DNA of 64,000 nt from Leifsonia sp. 466MF (GCF_900100265.1 NZ_LT629696.1:124001-188000), one strand, 5' to 3'. Shown: positions 42,016-50,949, counted from the first letter of the stretch. Notes: generated from the sequence alone by a model not told the origin. Numbers and translations: made by a program.

Positions 42016-43692
42016 CTACTTCGCCGGCTTCAGGTGGGTGAGGATGATCGGCATGTTGCTCGGCTTCGCGTACGGGTCGCTCGCGCTCGGCCAGCCGACA
42101 GCGCGCTTGGTCGAGTACTCGAACCAGCTCGCGCCGTACCAGAGGGGGATGTACGGCTTCTTGTCGTACATGATCGTCGCGAGCTCGCCGACGGTCTTCT
42201 TCTGGGCCGCAGGGTCGGACTCCTGCCGCAGCTGGTCGATCAGGGAGTCGGTGGTGCCGTCCCGCCAGCGCACCTCGTTGGTCTTCGCGGCCTCGCCGAT
42301 CGGCGCGGTCTCGCTGCTGGCGAGCGGCTCGAGGAAGTTGCGGTACATGTCGCAGCTGCCGCCGCGCACTCCGAACGTCAGGTCGTACTGCCCGGTGAGG
42401 CGGTTCTGGCCGTGCACCTCGGGGGTCGGGTTCTGCATGTCGACCGTGATGCCGAGCGCCGCGAAGTCCTTCTGCACGATCTTCGCCGCCTGGATCCAGT
42501 CGTTCCACCCGCCGGGGATCTGGATGGAGAAGCTCAGCGGCTTGCCGTCCTTGCCGAGGCGCTTGCCGTCGGAGTCGAGCGTGTAACCGGCCTTGTCGAG
42601 GGTCGCCTTCGCCGCCTTCACGTCGTAGGAGATGTATCCGTCGTCCGGGATGCCGGCCGGCAGCCAGTCCTTCGCGTTGGGCAGCACCAGGCTGGTCTGG
42701 CTGGCCGCCTTCACGTAGCCCTGCTGGGCGTCCTCGACGATCGAGTCCTTGTCCATCGCCTGGGCGACGGCGTCGCGGAACGCCTCGTCGTCGAACGGCT
42801 TTTTGTCGAGGTTCATGTACAGGCTGATCGGCGACCCGGCCGGGAACCAGTACTTGTTGTGCTTCGGGTCCTTGGCCACGTACGACTTGTCGATGTCGGG
42901 GATGTACATCGCGTTGGAGTCGTAGTCGCCGCGGGCGAGCTTCAGCTGCTCCACCTGGCCCTGATCCGAGTTGTTGAACTGGATCTTGTCGACGCGGATG
43001 CTCTTCGCCTGCCAGTAGTCCGGGTTGCGCTTCAGCACGAGCTTCGTCGGCGTGAAGCTCTCGGTCATCATCGGCCCGGTGCCCACCGGCTTGGTGTTGG
43101 TGTACGTGGTCGGGTCATCGACCTTCGACCAGAGGTGCTTCGGCACGATCAGCACACTGTTGACAGCGACCAGGCTGCTCGATCCCGGCCCGTCGAAGTG
43201 GAACGTGACCGCGTCGTCTGCGGTCTTCTCCACCGACTTCAGCGAGGCCCAGGCGCCGCGTGTGTCGAGAGCCGGGTACTTCTTGAGCATGTCGAACGTG
43301 AAGACCACGTCATCGGCCGTGAACGGCTTCCCGTCGGAGAACGTCACGCCGTCGCGCAACGTGTACTTCAGGGTCGAGGGGTCGGCCCACTCCATCTTCG
43401 TCGCGAGCCAGGGCTCGTACACGCAGGAGTACTCATTGAGCATCATCAGCGGCTCGTAGAGGTAGTTGCCCACGCTGAGGGCCGTGGCCAGGTACGGGTT
43501 GTAGTTCTCCTTGGGGTTGGAGCCGCCGCCGAAGCCGCCGAAGTTGAGGACGGGGATGCGGCCGTCGGAGCCTGCGGCACTCGAATCGCCGCTGCCGGAG
43601 CAGCCGCTGAGGGCGACGGCGGCGACAGCGGTCGCCGCGAGGACGGCCGTGAGCCTTCTGCGCGTCTTCGAGATCGGGCGTGGTCGGTCCAT
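42016..43692 (-). CDS. Family 5 extracellular solute-binding lipoprotein
   Basis: The 558-residue precursor has a lipobox VALSGCSG after a basic head (RRRLTAVLAAT). The mature protein has the family 5 landmarks PLMMLNEYSCVYEPWLATKMEWADPSTLKYTLRDGVTFSDGKPFTADDVVFTFDML and the later GGSCDMYRNFLEPLASSETAP. Family 5 proteins bind oligopeptides, nickel or, in many clades, oligosaccharides; the neighbouring GH35 and GH3 genes favour the last. ATG 43692 has AAGGAGG at 8-base spacing, so the GTG three codons upstream is not the start. Confidence 0.9.
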   Translation of the reverse strand: MDRPRPISKTRRRLTAVLAATAVAAVALSGCSGSGDSSAAGSDGRIPVLNFGGFGGGSNPKENYNPYLATALSVGNYLYEPLMMLNEYSCVYEPWLATKMEWADPSTLKYTLRDGVTFSDGKPFTADDVVFTFDMLKKYPALDTRGAWASLKSVEKTADDAVTFHFDGPGSSSLVAVNSVLIVPKHLWSKVDDPTTYTNTKPVGTGPMMTESFTPTKLVLKRNPDYWQAKSIRVDKIQFNNSDQGQVEQLKLARGDYDSNAMYIPDIDKSYVAKDPKHNKYWFPAGSPISLYMNLDKKPFDDEAFRDAVAQAMDKDSIVEDAQQGYVKAASQTSLVLPNAKDWLPAGIPDDGYISYDVKAAKATLDKAGYTLDSDGKRLGKDGKPLSFSIQIPGGWNDWIQAAKIVQKDFAALGITVDMQNPTPEVHGQNRLTGQYDLTFGVRGGSCDMYRNFLEPLASSETAPIGEAAKTNEVRWRDGTTDSLIDQLRQESDPAAQKKTVGELATIMYDKKPYIPLWYGASWFEYSTKRAVGWPSASDPYAKPSNMPIILTHLKPAK

Positions 43693-43767
43693 GGTGGACA
43701 CCTCCTTGTGTCGGGGGATGGGTGGTTCTGTGCGAGAGGTGGATGGGGGGACGGAGCGTGATCCGCG

Positions 43768-44793
43768 CTACGAGGGGCAGCCGCAACTGCCGCGGCGGAT
43801 CACCTGGGACGGCACGACCGCGCTCTGGGCGGGCCGGCCGGCGATGAGATCGAGGAGGAGGCCGGCGGCGATGCCGGAGAGGTCGCGGAGCGGCCGGGCG
43901 AGGGTGGTGAGGCCCGGGCTGACGAGCGACGACATCGGCACGTCGTCCACACCGGTGAGGGCGAGGTCGCGTCCGGCGATGAGGCCCTCGCTGAGAAGCG
44001 CGAACATGAGGCCGAGGGCGAGCTCGTCGTTGGCGGCGACGACGCCGTCGATCTCGCCGGCACGCAGAAGGTCGAGGATGCGCGGCGCCGCGAGCACGCC
44101 GTCGGCCTGGGCCAGCCACGCGTTGATGGGCGTGGCCGGCCGGAGTCCGGCGTCGCGGAGGGCCGCGGCGTAGTGGTCGTAGCGGGACTGGATGTCCGGC
44201 GAGTCGCTCGGGCGGCCGAGGAACGCGAGCCGGGTCCGTCCGTGGTCGTGGATGAGGTGGGCGACCAGATCCCGCATGTGGGAGTGGTCGCTGCGCACCT
44301 GGAGCGCGCCCTCCGGGATGCCTGCTCCGTCGGGGTCGCCGCCGATGACGACGACCGGGACGAGTTCGGCCAGGCGGCGGATGGTCTCCTCGTCGACGAC
44401 GCCGGCGTGAACCGCCAGACCGTCGACCCGTTCGGTCATGGCTTCCAGGTCGGCGGCGGTGTCGCGCAGGGCGTGGGTGCCGAGGATGTTGACGCTCACG
44501 CCCGCTGTGATGGCGGCGCGGTCGAAGCCCTCGATCAGCTCGCCGAAGTACGGCCCGCTGAGGCCCGGGAAGACGATGCCGAGGGTGCCGTTGCGGCGGT
44601 TGGCGAGGGCGGTGCCGAAGTGGCTGGGGCGGTAGCCGTGCTCGGCGATGGCGCGGGAGACGCGCTCGCGCATCTCCGGCGAGACCTGGCCGATCCCGCG
44701 GTAGACGCGGGAGACCGTCGCCGTCGACACGCCGGCCAGCTCGGCGATCTGGCGCACGTTGAGACGGTCGCCTTCGCGTTTGCCGCTGCCCAC
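43768..44793 (-). CDS. LacI-family transcriptional regulator
   Basis: The 341-residue protein has the LacI headpiece LNVRQIAELAGVSTATVSRVYRGIGQVSPEMRERVSRAIAEHGYRPS (about residues 10-55, with hinge helix) and a periplasmic-binding-like effector domain (GIVFPGLSGPYFGELIEGFDRAA, GVVAANDELALGLM, LALTGVDDVPMSSLVSPGLTTL). It ends RRGSCGCPS with two Cys. GTG 44793 follows AAGGAG by 5 bases. It probably controls the divergent GH35-GH3 genes and its own ABC operon through the tandem sites at 44882-44906. Confidence 0.9.
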   Translation of the reverse strand: MGSGKREGDRLNVRQIAELAGVSTATVSRVYRGIGQVSPEMRERVSRAIAEHGYRPSHFGTALANRRNGTLGIVFPGLSGPYFGELIEGFDRAAITAGVSVNILGTHALRDTAADLEAMTERVDGLAVHAGVVDEETIRRLAELVPVVVIGGDPDGAGIPEGALQVRSDHSHMRDLVAHLIHDHGRTRLAFLGRPSDSPDIQSRYDHYAAALRDAGLRPATPINAWLAQADGVLAAPRILDLLRAGEIDGVVAANDELALGLMFALLSEGLIAGRDLALTGVDDVPMSSLVSPGLTTLARPLRDLSGIAAGLLLDLIAGRPAQSAVVPSQVIRRGSCGCPS

Positions 44794-44848
44794 ATCCACT
44801 CCTTCGTCGGTGCCGGAGACTGCCGGGCGACTTCTCGAACGGGAGGGG

Positions 44849-44876
44849 TTGTCCTCCGCGGACGATTTGATACGCT
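44849..44876 (+). promoter_or_regulatory. Promoter of the GH35-GH3 operon
   Basis: TTGTCC at 44849-44854, a 16-base spacer and TACGCT at 44871-44876. The start point falls at the first LacI-type site. Confidence 0.5.
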
Positions 44877-44881
44877 CGCCA

Positions 44882-44906
44882 GTAACCGGTTGCAGTAATC
44901 GGTTAC
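44882..44906. promoter_or_regulatory. Two tandem LacI-type operators
   Basis: GTAACCGGTTGC (44882-44893) and GTAATCGGTTAC (44895-44906), each a 12-bp near-palindrome with a central CpG, the hallmark of LacI-family sites, one base apart. Together they also form an inverted pair (GTAACCG with CGGTTAC). Confidence 0.7.
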
Positions 44907-44956
44907 AGAGACCATAAGCCCCAGGTCGTCAGATCACAACCCCACCGAAAAGGCCG

Positions 44957-47194
44957 ATGATGTCCATTCCCACCAGACTCGAGCGCGCGCGCATCCTGAT
45001 CGACGGAGAGCCGCGCATGGTGCTTGCCGGCGAGATCCACTACTTCCGGCTGGCCAGAGAGGACTGGGAGGACCGCATCCGGGCCGCGGTCGATAGCGGA
45101 CTGAATGCGGTCGCCAGCTACATCCCCTGGATCTGGCACGAACTCCCCGACGGGACGATCGACGTGACCGGCGAGACCCGGCCGGAGCGCGACCTCAGAG
45201 CGTTCATCGACCTGTGCGCGGAGCACGGACTGTGGTTCATCGCCCGCCCCGGCCCGTTCCAGATGGCCGAGCTGAAGAACGAGGGGCTGCCGCACCGGCT
45301 GCGCCGCGAGCATCCCGAGATCCACCCGGTCGGCTGGGATGGGTCCCCGGCGCCGACCCGCACGGTCGACTACCTGGCCCCCGCCTTCCTCTCCGAGGCG
45401 GAGCGCTGGTACGACGCGGTGCTGCCCCCGCTCGCGGAGCGTCAACGCGAGCACGGCGGGCCGGTCATCGCCGTGCAGCTGGACAACGAGGTCGGGATGC
45501 TGGACTGGGTCTCGAACACCCCGACGCTCACCGACCAGGCCGTCCGTGAGTTCGCGGCGGCAACAGGCGTCGAGGTCGACCCGCGCGGCGGCGCGGCCGG
45601 CACGGACGACGAGCTTGCGCTGCACGCCGCGCTCGGCCGCTTCACGCGCACCCGCTTCGCGCGCTACCTCCAGACGCTGGAGCGCTGGGCTCGGGAGCGG
45701 GGCATCACCGCGCCGCTGCTCGTCAACATCCATGGAACCGGGGGCGGCCGGGGGCTGACGTATCCCATCGGCGTGAGTCAGCTGGCGCCCGCCTACCGCG
45801 GCCGCGCCGGCGTCACCGGCGGAACGGACATGTACCTCGGGGAGCTGACCGTCGGCAACGTCGCCGACCTGTACCTCGGCAACGCGTTCACCGCGTCCGT
45901 TCAGGGCGAGGATCAGCCGCTGACCGCGCTCGAGTTCGACGCAGGCGACGGCGATTACGGGGAGGACCTCGCCGCCCTGACGTCGCCGGAGGCGACCGTG
46001 CTCAAGACGCTGCTGGATGCGGCGCAGGGGGTGAGGGGGATCAACTACTACCTCTTCGCGGGCGGCATCAACCCGCTGCTCGATGCACCCGTCAACGACG
46101 GGGACGACCGCATCGGCTTCACCGGCGAGCGGCACGGTTTCGCCGCGCCGATCGGACCGGAGGGGGAGCGGTCGCCGGCCCTCGGGGGCGTGGCGGAGGC
46201 GACGGCCGCGGTCCGTGCGCACGAGAGGCTGTTCGCCGAAGGAGCGCAGGTCACCGACGACGTCGTGATGGGCTTCGTCGCCGACCACTACCTGACCGAG
46301 TACGCGCATCCGGCCGCCCGCCGCCGGGCCGAGCAGGTACGCGACCTCGAACGGCACCGCGGCTTCGGCGCACGCCAGACCCTCGCCCGCGCCCTCGTGC
46401 TGGGCGGCTGGAGCTTCGGGGCACTCGACCTGCAGGCGGCCGCGGGAGCCGACGCCGAGTGGAGCGCCGGCGCTGCTGCCGACGATCGCGATGGACGCGA
46501 CAGGGAACTCATCGTCCTCGCGACCGGCGAGGAGCTGGGTCGCGGGGTGCAGGAGTTCCTCGTCCGGCACGTGCGGACCGGCGGCCGGCTGCTGCTCGTC
46601 GGCGACCTGCCTGCGAGAGACGCCGACGGGAGGCCGTGCACGGCGCTCGCCGACGCGCTCGGCGTGACGAGTGCCGGCCGCGTCGAGGAGCGGGTGGATG
46701 CGGACAGCGAGTACCACCCGACCGTGCGAGCGGTCGGCCCCCTTGCCGAGCATGGCGCCCGCGAGGTCCGCGTCGGCGGTGCCCAGCTCTTCGCGGGCGC
46801 GGGAGAGGAACTCCTGCGCGAACGCGCCAGCGGACTCCCCGCGGCGGTCCGGATCGAGCTGGACGGCGGCGGAGTCGCGGTGCTGCTCGGCGCCGACTAC
46901 CCCGTCCACCCGGGATTCTGGCGCGATCTCCTCGCGCTGGCCGGCGCACGGCCGCGTCTGGAGCTGAACGCGGACCGCCCGGGGGTGGTGGCCGTCCCGG
47001 TCGCCACCGAGGGAGAAGCAGCCCTCGTCGCGATCAACGTCGCGCCCTACCCGGTCACGTTCGCGCCCGAGTTCGACGGAACGCCCCTCCCCGACGGGCC
47101 CGTGCTCCTCGCGTCGCGCGGCCATCGCATCCTCCCCCTCCCCGTCCAACGCCTGACAGTTCCGACCACCGACCGAACGGAGACCTTCGCGTGA
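44957..47194 (+). CDS. GH35-type beta-galactosidase
   Basis: The 745-residue protein lacks a signal peptide, so it acts on imported oligosaccharides. The GH35 catalytic region occupies about residues 10-380: LAGEIHYFRLAREDW, SGLNAVASYIPWIWHEL, GLWFIARPGPFQMAELKN, acid/base Glu 178 in AVQLDNEVG, and nucleophile candidate Glu 326 in TALEFDAGDG. C-terminal beta domains follow. Length and layout are usual for bacterial GH35. Two ATGs are adjacent (44957, 44960). The stop overlaps the GH3 start (GTGA). Confidence 0.88.
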   Translation: MMSIPTRLERARILIDGEPRMVLAGEIHYFRLAREDWEDRIRAAVDSGLNAVASYIPWIWHELPDGTIDVTGETRPERDLRAFIDLCAEHGLWFIARPGPFQMAELKNEGLPHRLRREHPEIHPVGWDGSPAPTRTVDYLAPAFLSEAERWYDAVLPPLAERQREHGGPVIAVQLDNEVGMLDWVSNTPTLTDQAVREFAAATGVEVDPRGGAAGTDDELALHAALGRFTRTRFARYLQTLERWARERGITAPLLVNIHGTGGGRGLTYPIGVSQLAPAYRGRAGVTGGTDMYLGELTVGNVADLYLGNAFTASVQGEDQPLTALEFDAGDGDYGEDLAALTSPEATVLKTLLDAAQGVRGINYYLFAGGINPLLDAPVNDGDDRIGFTGERHGFAAPIGPEGERSPALGGVAEATAAVRAHERLFAEGAQVTDDVVMGFVADHYLTEYAHPAARRRAEQVRDLERHRGFGARQTLARALVLGGWSFGALDLQAAAGADAEWSAGAAADDRDGRDRELIVLATGEELGRGVQEFLVRHVRTGGRLLLVGDLPARDADGRPCTALADALGVTSAGRVEERVDADSEYHPTVRAVGPLAEHGAREVRVGGAQLFAGAGEELLRERASGLPAAVRIELDGGGVAVLLGADYPVHPGFWRDLLALAGARPRLELNADRPGVVAVPVATEGEAALVAINVAPYPVTFAPEFDGTPLPDGPVLLASRGHRILPLPVQRLTVPTTDRTETFA

Positions 47195-49044
47195 CCCCCG
47201 ACTACCGCACATCCGACGACGGCGTGCTCTACCGCGACCTCAACGGCAACGGGCGGATGGACCCGTACGAGGATCCCCGCCGCAGCGTGGAGGATCGCGT
47301 CGCCGACCTCCTCGGGAGGCTGAGCCTCGAGGAGAAGGTCGGTCTCATGTTCCAGACGGTCATCGAGGCGGGCCAGGACGGCACGCTCATCGAGACGGCC
47401 GGTGCGATCTCCAAGTCGCCGACCTCCGCGGTCGTCGTGGACAAACGCATGAACCACTTCAACGTCCATCAGCTGCCCGACGCCCGGCTCTCGGCCCGAT
47501 GGAGCAACGCACTGCAGAAGCTGGCGGAGCAGACGCCGCACGGCATCCCGGTGACCGTGTCGACCGATCCACGCCACGCGTTCGTGGAGAACTCGGGTGT
47601 CTCGTTCTCGGCCGGGCACCTGTCGCAGTGGCCGGAGCCGCTGGGTCTGGGGGCGATCGGCGACGAGGAGGGCATCCGCCGCTTCGCGGACATCGTCCGG
47701 CAGGAGTACACGGCGATCGGCATCCGCGCGGCGCTGCATCCGACGGTCGACCTCGCTACCGAGCCCCGCTGGGCACGACTGCCCGGCACGCTCGGCGCCG
47801 ACCCGGAGCTGGTCACGCGTCTGGCCGGCGCCTACCTCGACGGGCTGCAGGGTCCGGAGTTGGGGCCGCAGTCGGTGGCCTGCACCACCAAGCACTTCCC
47901 CGGCGGCGGCCCGCAGAAGGACGGCGAGGACGCGCACTTCCCGTACGGCCGGGAGCAGACGTACACCGCGGGCCGGTTCGAGGACCACCTGGAGCCGTTC
48001 CGCCTGGCCATCGCCCGGCGGACGAGCGCGATCATGCCCTACTACGGCATGCCCATCGGCCTCGAACTCGACGGCGAGCCGGTCGAGCCGGTCGGATTCG
48101 GCTACAACAAGCAGATCGTGACCGGTCTGCTGCGCGAGAAGCTGGGATACGACGGCGTCGTCGTCACCGACTGGGAGCTCGTCAACGACAACCACGTCGG
48201 CGATCAGGTGCTGCCCGCGCGCGCATGGGGCGTCGAGGATCTCGGGCCGGAGGAGCGCATGCTGCGCATCCTCGAGGCCGGCGCCGACCAGTTCGGCGGC
48301 GAGGAGTGCGTCGACCTGCTGCTCGGCCTGGTGCGGTCGGGGAGGGTCTCCGAGGAACGGATCGACGAGTCCGCCCGCCGCCTGCTGGCCGTCAAGTTCC
48401 AGCTCGGGCTGTTCGACGATCCCTATGTCGACGAGGATGCCGCCACCCGGATCGTCGGCCGCGCCGACTTCCAGGAGGCCGGACATCGCGCGCAGGCCGA
48501 GTCGCTGACGCTCCTGAGCGTGGCCGACGACGCCCTGCCGCTGCCGGAGGGGATCCGGCTGTACGTCGACGGGATGGATGCGGCGGTGGCGTCGCGCTAC
48601 GGCACCGTCGTGGAGGCACCGTCGGCGGCCGATGTCGCGATCGTCCGGGTCAACGCACCGTGGGAGCACCGCGACGACCTGTTCCTGGAGGCCTGGTTCC
48701 ATCAGGGGTCGCTGGACTTCCCGGAGGCGGAGGTGTCGCGTATCCGGTCGATCGCCGAGCAGGTTCCGGTGATCCTGGTCGTCACCCTCGACCGGGCGGC
48801 GATCCTCACACCGTTCGTCGGCATGCCCGGGATCGCTGCGCTGGCCGGCGTCTACGGGGCCAGCGATGCCGCCGTCCTCGACGCCCTCAGCGGCCGCATC
48901 CCGCCGCGGGGCCGGCTGCCGTTCGAACTGCCGTCCTCCATGGCGGCCGTCGAGGCGCACGCACCGGACGAGCCGGGCGGTTCGGCCGACCCGCTGTTTC
49001 CGCTCGGCCACGGGCTGGTGCTGGAGGGTGTGCGCGGGGCGTAG
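47191..49044 (+). CDS. GH3-family beta-glucosidase-like hydrolase with EF-hand-like loop
   Basis: The 617-residue cytosolic protein starts with a 12-residue calcium-loop pattern, DLNGNGRMDPYE (residues 16-27). The GH3 TIM barrel follows: SLEEKVGLMFQT, TKHFPGGGPQKDGEDAHF (234-250) and the nucleophile Asp 327 in GVVVTDWEL, then the alpha/beta sandwich domain (DVAIVRVNAPWEHR, GRLPFELP). GTG 47191 overlaps the GH35 stop by 4 bases. Likely substrates are beta-glucosides or beta-xylosides released with galactosides by GH35; specificity is not readable. Confidence 0.88.
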   Translation: MTPDYRTSDDGVLYRDLNGNGRMDPYEDPRRSVEDRVADLLGRLSLEEKVGLMFQTVIEAGQDGTLIETAGAISKSPTSAVVVDKRMNHFNVHQLPDARLSARWSNALQKLAEQTPHGIPVTVSTDPRHAFVENSGVSFSAGHLSQWPEPLGLGAIGDEEGIRRFADIVRQEYTAIGIRAALHPTVDLATEPRWARLPGTLGADPELVTRLAGAYLDGLQGPELGPQSVACTTKHFPGGGPQKDGEDAHFPYGREQTYTAGRFEDHLEPFRLAIARRTSAIMPYYGMPIGLELDGEPVEPVGFGYNKQIVTGLLREKLGYDGVVVTDWELVNDNHVGDQVLPARAWGVEDLGPEERMLRILEAGADQFGGEECVDLLLGLVRSGRVSEERIDESARRLLAVKFQLGLFDDPYVDEDAATRIVGRADFQEAGHRAQAESLTLLSVADDALPLPEGIRLYVDGMDAAVASRYGTVVEAPSAADVAIVRVNAPWEHRDDLFLEAWFHQGSLDFPEAEVSRIRSIAEQVPVILVVTLDRAAILTPFVGMPGIAALAGVYGASDAAVLDALSGRIPPRGRLPFELPSSMAAVEAHAPDEPGGSADPLFPLGHGLVLEGVRGA

Positions 49045-49064
49045 AAGCAGGGGAGAATCGTCCA

Positions 49065-49457
49065 ATGGCACTCGGGGCGGTGAGTTCGCAAGACATCCTT
49101 GCCGAAGCTCAGTCTGTCGCACGGGAGAGCGGGACGTCCTCGTGGGTTGGTCTGATGCGGGTTCTGACGGACCAGCTGGGACGATTTCCGCTACCTGCGG
49201 ATGTCTCGCCCGCTTTTGCGGCTGCCCAGACGCACTGGAACGGCGAAGACGCCGACCTGTCCACGCTGTCGACGGCCAAGGAACTGGTCTGGAACCACCT
49301 CGGACGCTATCCGACGGGAGAGGACGTGAAACACGAGGACGGCCGGCTCGCCAGAGCGCTCCTGTGCGTGCTCGAACCGGATGGAGACGCTGAAGCAGCC
49401 TCGCTGACGGCGGAATGGTACGCGGACATGGTGTCCGGGCGACAGGCGCCGAGATGA
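49065..49457 (+). CDS. 130-residue hypothetical protein (small-gene cluster, 1st)
   Basis: A soluble, probably helical protein with no recognised domain: AEAQSVARESGTSSWVGLM, HWNGEDADLSTLSTAKELVWNHLGRYPT, LEPDGDAEAASLTAEWYADM. It starts 20 bases after the GH3 stop at ATG 49065; GGGGAGAA lies upstream. The stop overlaps the next start (ATGA). From here to 50858 five short genes are packed together on the plus strand with lower GC (about 59% over 49441-49560 by hand count, versus about 72% in a GH3 line). Confidence 0.6.
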   Translation: MALGAVSSQDILAEAQSVARESGTSSWVGLMRVLTDQLGRFPLPADVSPAFAAAQTHWNGEDADLSTLSTAKELVWNHLGRYPTGEDVKHEDGRLARALLCVLEPDGDAEAASLTAEWYADMVSGRQAPR

Positions 49458-49843
49458 AAAGCGCATCCGTCGTCTCTGAGGACAACGATCTGTTCGAGAA
49501 GTTCGCATCGCTGCTCGCCGAGAACGGCGGTCAACGCACTCCGGATATGGCCCAACTCGTCGATGCCGAGGGCCGCATGCTCACCGTGTTCGCCATGACG
49601 TCCGACGAGTGGCTGGCGGAGTTGCAGCTACCTCCGGAAACGCCGGAACGCACTGTGGGGCGTCCGCCTGTGTCGCCGCTCTCGTCACTCACCGCCTGCA
49701 CGGTGGAGTGTCGTTGGGAGACGGTGTTCGTATCCTGGGTCCAGCGGCTTGCGCGGCAGAGTTCGACCGACGTGTGGGTACTCGATGGGGATGACGTGCT
49801 CTGGGCATCCGACCAGCTCGACGCCGACGCGTTGCGCCTGTGA
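49454..49843 (+). CDS. 129-residue hypothetical protein (small-gene cluster, 2nd)
   Basis: ATG 49454 overlaps the previous stop by ATGA. The product has no known motif: EDNDLFEKFASLLAENGGQ, LVDAEGRMLTVFAMTSDEW, then VECRWETVFVSWVQRLARQSSTDVWVLDGDDVLW. Alternating strands and two Trp-rich segments suggest a small alpha/beta fold, as in many immunity-type proteins; this is a guess. No signal peptide or helix. Confidence 0.6.
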   Translation: MKSASVVSEDNDLFEKFASLLAENGGQRTPDMAQLVDAEGRMLTVFAMTSDEWLAELQLPPETPERTVGRPPVSPLSSLTACTVECRWETVFVSWVQRLARQSSTDVWVLDGDDVLWASDQLDADALRL

Positions 49844-49877
49844 TGCTTGGACCACATCTCGAAGCTTTGGGGGGACA

Positions 49878-50138
49878 TTGACGACGTTTCGGATGCTGTC
49901 GGCCGACACCATCGAGGAACTGTCCGGATCGACCGTTCACATCCTCGGCAGAACCGGTCTGCGCGTGACGCTGGGTGGCGACACGTACACGATCGACTCC
50001 GAGATGCTCGCACTGCCGATGAGCATCGTGCTGTATCGGAACTCAGTGGCGCCCGATGCTCCAGCCGGTTCAGCTGGAGTGTGTCAGTTCGCCGTCGATG
50101 CACTCACGTGGGCCGGGTTCGCGGTCGAGACGATCTGA
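49878..50138 (+). CDS. 86-residue hypothetical protein (small-gene cluster, 3rd)
   Basis: The body reads LSADTIEELSGSTVHILGRTGLRV, LGGDTYTIDSEMLALPMSIVLYRNS, CQFAVDALTWAGFAVETI, which looks like a compact beta-sheet protein with a final helix. The start is uncertain: TTG 49878 has GGGGGG just upstream, while ATG 49893 lacks a site. The stop is directly followed by the ATG of the next gene (TGA-ATG). Confidence 0.5.
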   Translation: MTTFRMLSADTIEELSGSTVHILGRTGLRVTLGGDTYTIDSEMLALPMSIVLYRNSVAPDAPAGSAGVCQFAVDALTWAGFAVETI

Positions 50139-50504
50139 ATGAGCGTCTACTACCTCAGCTCCCTCGACTCCTCGCTGTTCGAGCCCGTGCGACGATGCAC
50201 CGTGATCACGACGCTCGCCTTCGACACCGGCAGATCGGCGCTCGTGGTCGACCTGGATCCCGCGGTCGTCGGGCAGAACTTCAACGTGGGCGAAGATCTG
50301 CGCCGCTTCATCCTGACATCCCGGTTCCAGGGGGACGATGTGGCGGCCATCGACCACTTTCCGTTCTTCGCCTACATCTGTCTGCCCAGGACCGGATCGC
50401 CGGAGCGCGAAACTCCTCTCCGTGCCGCCGATGTCGATATCGTCGGCCGGGGCGAGCTGTACCGCACAGCGGAGGATGCCTCGGCGCACCGGTTCGACCC
50501 GTAG
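50139..50504 (+). CDS. 121-residue hypothetical protein (small-gene cluster, 4th)
   Basis: ATG 50139 follows the previous TGA with no gap. It has beta-rich text (CTVITTLAFDTGRSALVVDLDPAVVGQNFNVGEDL, FQGDDVAAIDHFPFFAYICLP), with no signal peptide. The family is not recognised. The zero spacing to its neighbours implies one translation-coupled operon. Confidence 0.6.
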   Translation: MSVYYLSSLDSSLFEPVRRCTVITTLAFDTGRSALVVDLDPAVVGQNFNVGEDLRRFILTSRFQGDDVAAIDHFPFFAYICLPRTGSPERETPLRAADVDIVGRGELYRTAEDASAHRFDP

Positions 50505-50516
50505 GCGGGAGCGACG

Positions 50517-50858
50517 ATGAAGACGCATCGGAGGGTGGCAGTGTCGGATGAACTCGACTTCGACAACGCAATGGCGAACGCGACCGCCGCGATTCTCGCG
50601 TCTGGCACCGACCGGATCTATTCGGTGCTCATGGCCGCCGGTCATCGCTTCGGCGACCTCATGGCGACCCGCCACGGTCCCGCGGCCTACCGAATCTGGA
50701 TGAACATCAGCGACCTCGTCGACGACGATCGGGGCCCGCTGTCAGAGGAGGAGGCGCTGTCCGTCGCAACGCAGGCGGCACGAGAATGGCAGACACTCGA
50801 CACCCGGTCGCAGGAACAAGTGGACGCCTATTTCGCCCGCTGGTCGGACAGCGTCTGA
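50517..50858 (+). CDS. 113-residue hypothetical protein (small-gene cluster, 5th)
   Basis: Helical protein: SDELDFDNAMANATAAILAS, DRIYSVLMAAGHRFGDLMATRHGPAAYRIWMNISDLV, ALSVATQAAREWQTLDTRSQEQVDAYFARW. ATG 50517 has a GGGAGCG site nearby; an in-frame GTG at 50541 would give MSDELDF. No family is recognised. It ends the run of small genes; the TfoX gene begins 91 bases later. Confidence 0.6.
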   Translation: MKTHRRVAVSDELDFDNAMANATAAILASGTDRIYSVLMAAGHRFGDLMATRHGPAAYRIWMNISDLVDDDRGPLSEEEALSVATQAAREWQTLDTRSQEQVDAYFARWSDSV

Positions 50859-50949
50859 CCTTGCCGTGCAGCAGCGGCGGTTCCGCAGAGGTAAGCCGGA
50901 TGGCCGCGCCGCAGCGCCCGGCGCTATCGTGTCCCGCGAGGAGGCCGCC

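Noticed and set aside
44903..47212. A 769-codon open frame on the minus strand across GH35
   Set aside because: Antisense to a gene with clear GH35 motifs; translation is low-complexity and lacks any motif.
47047..49485. An 812-codon open frame on the minus strand across GH3
   Set aside because: Antisense to GH3 and the first small gene; no domain, no start signal.
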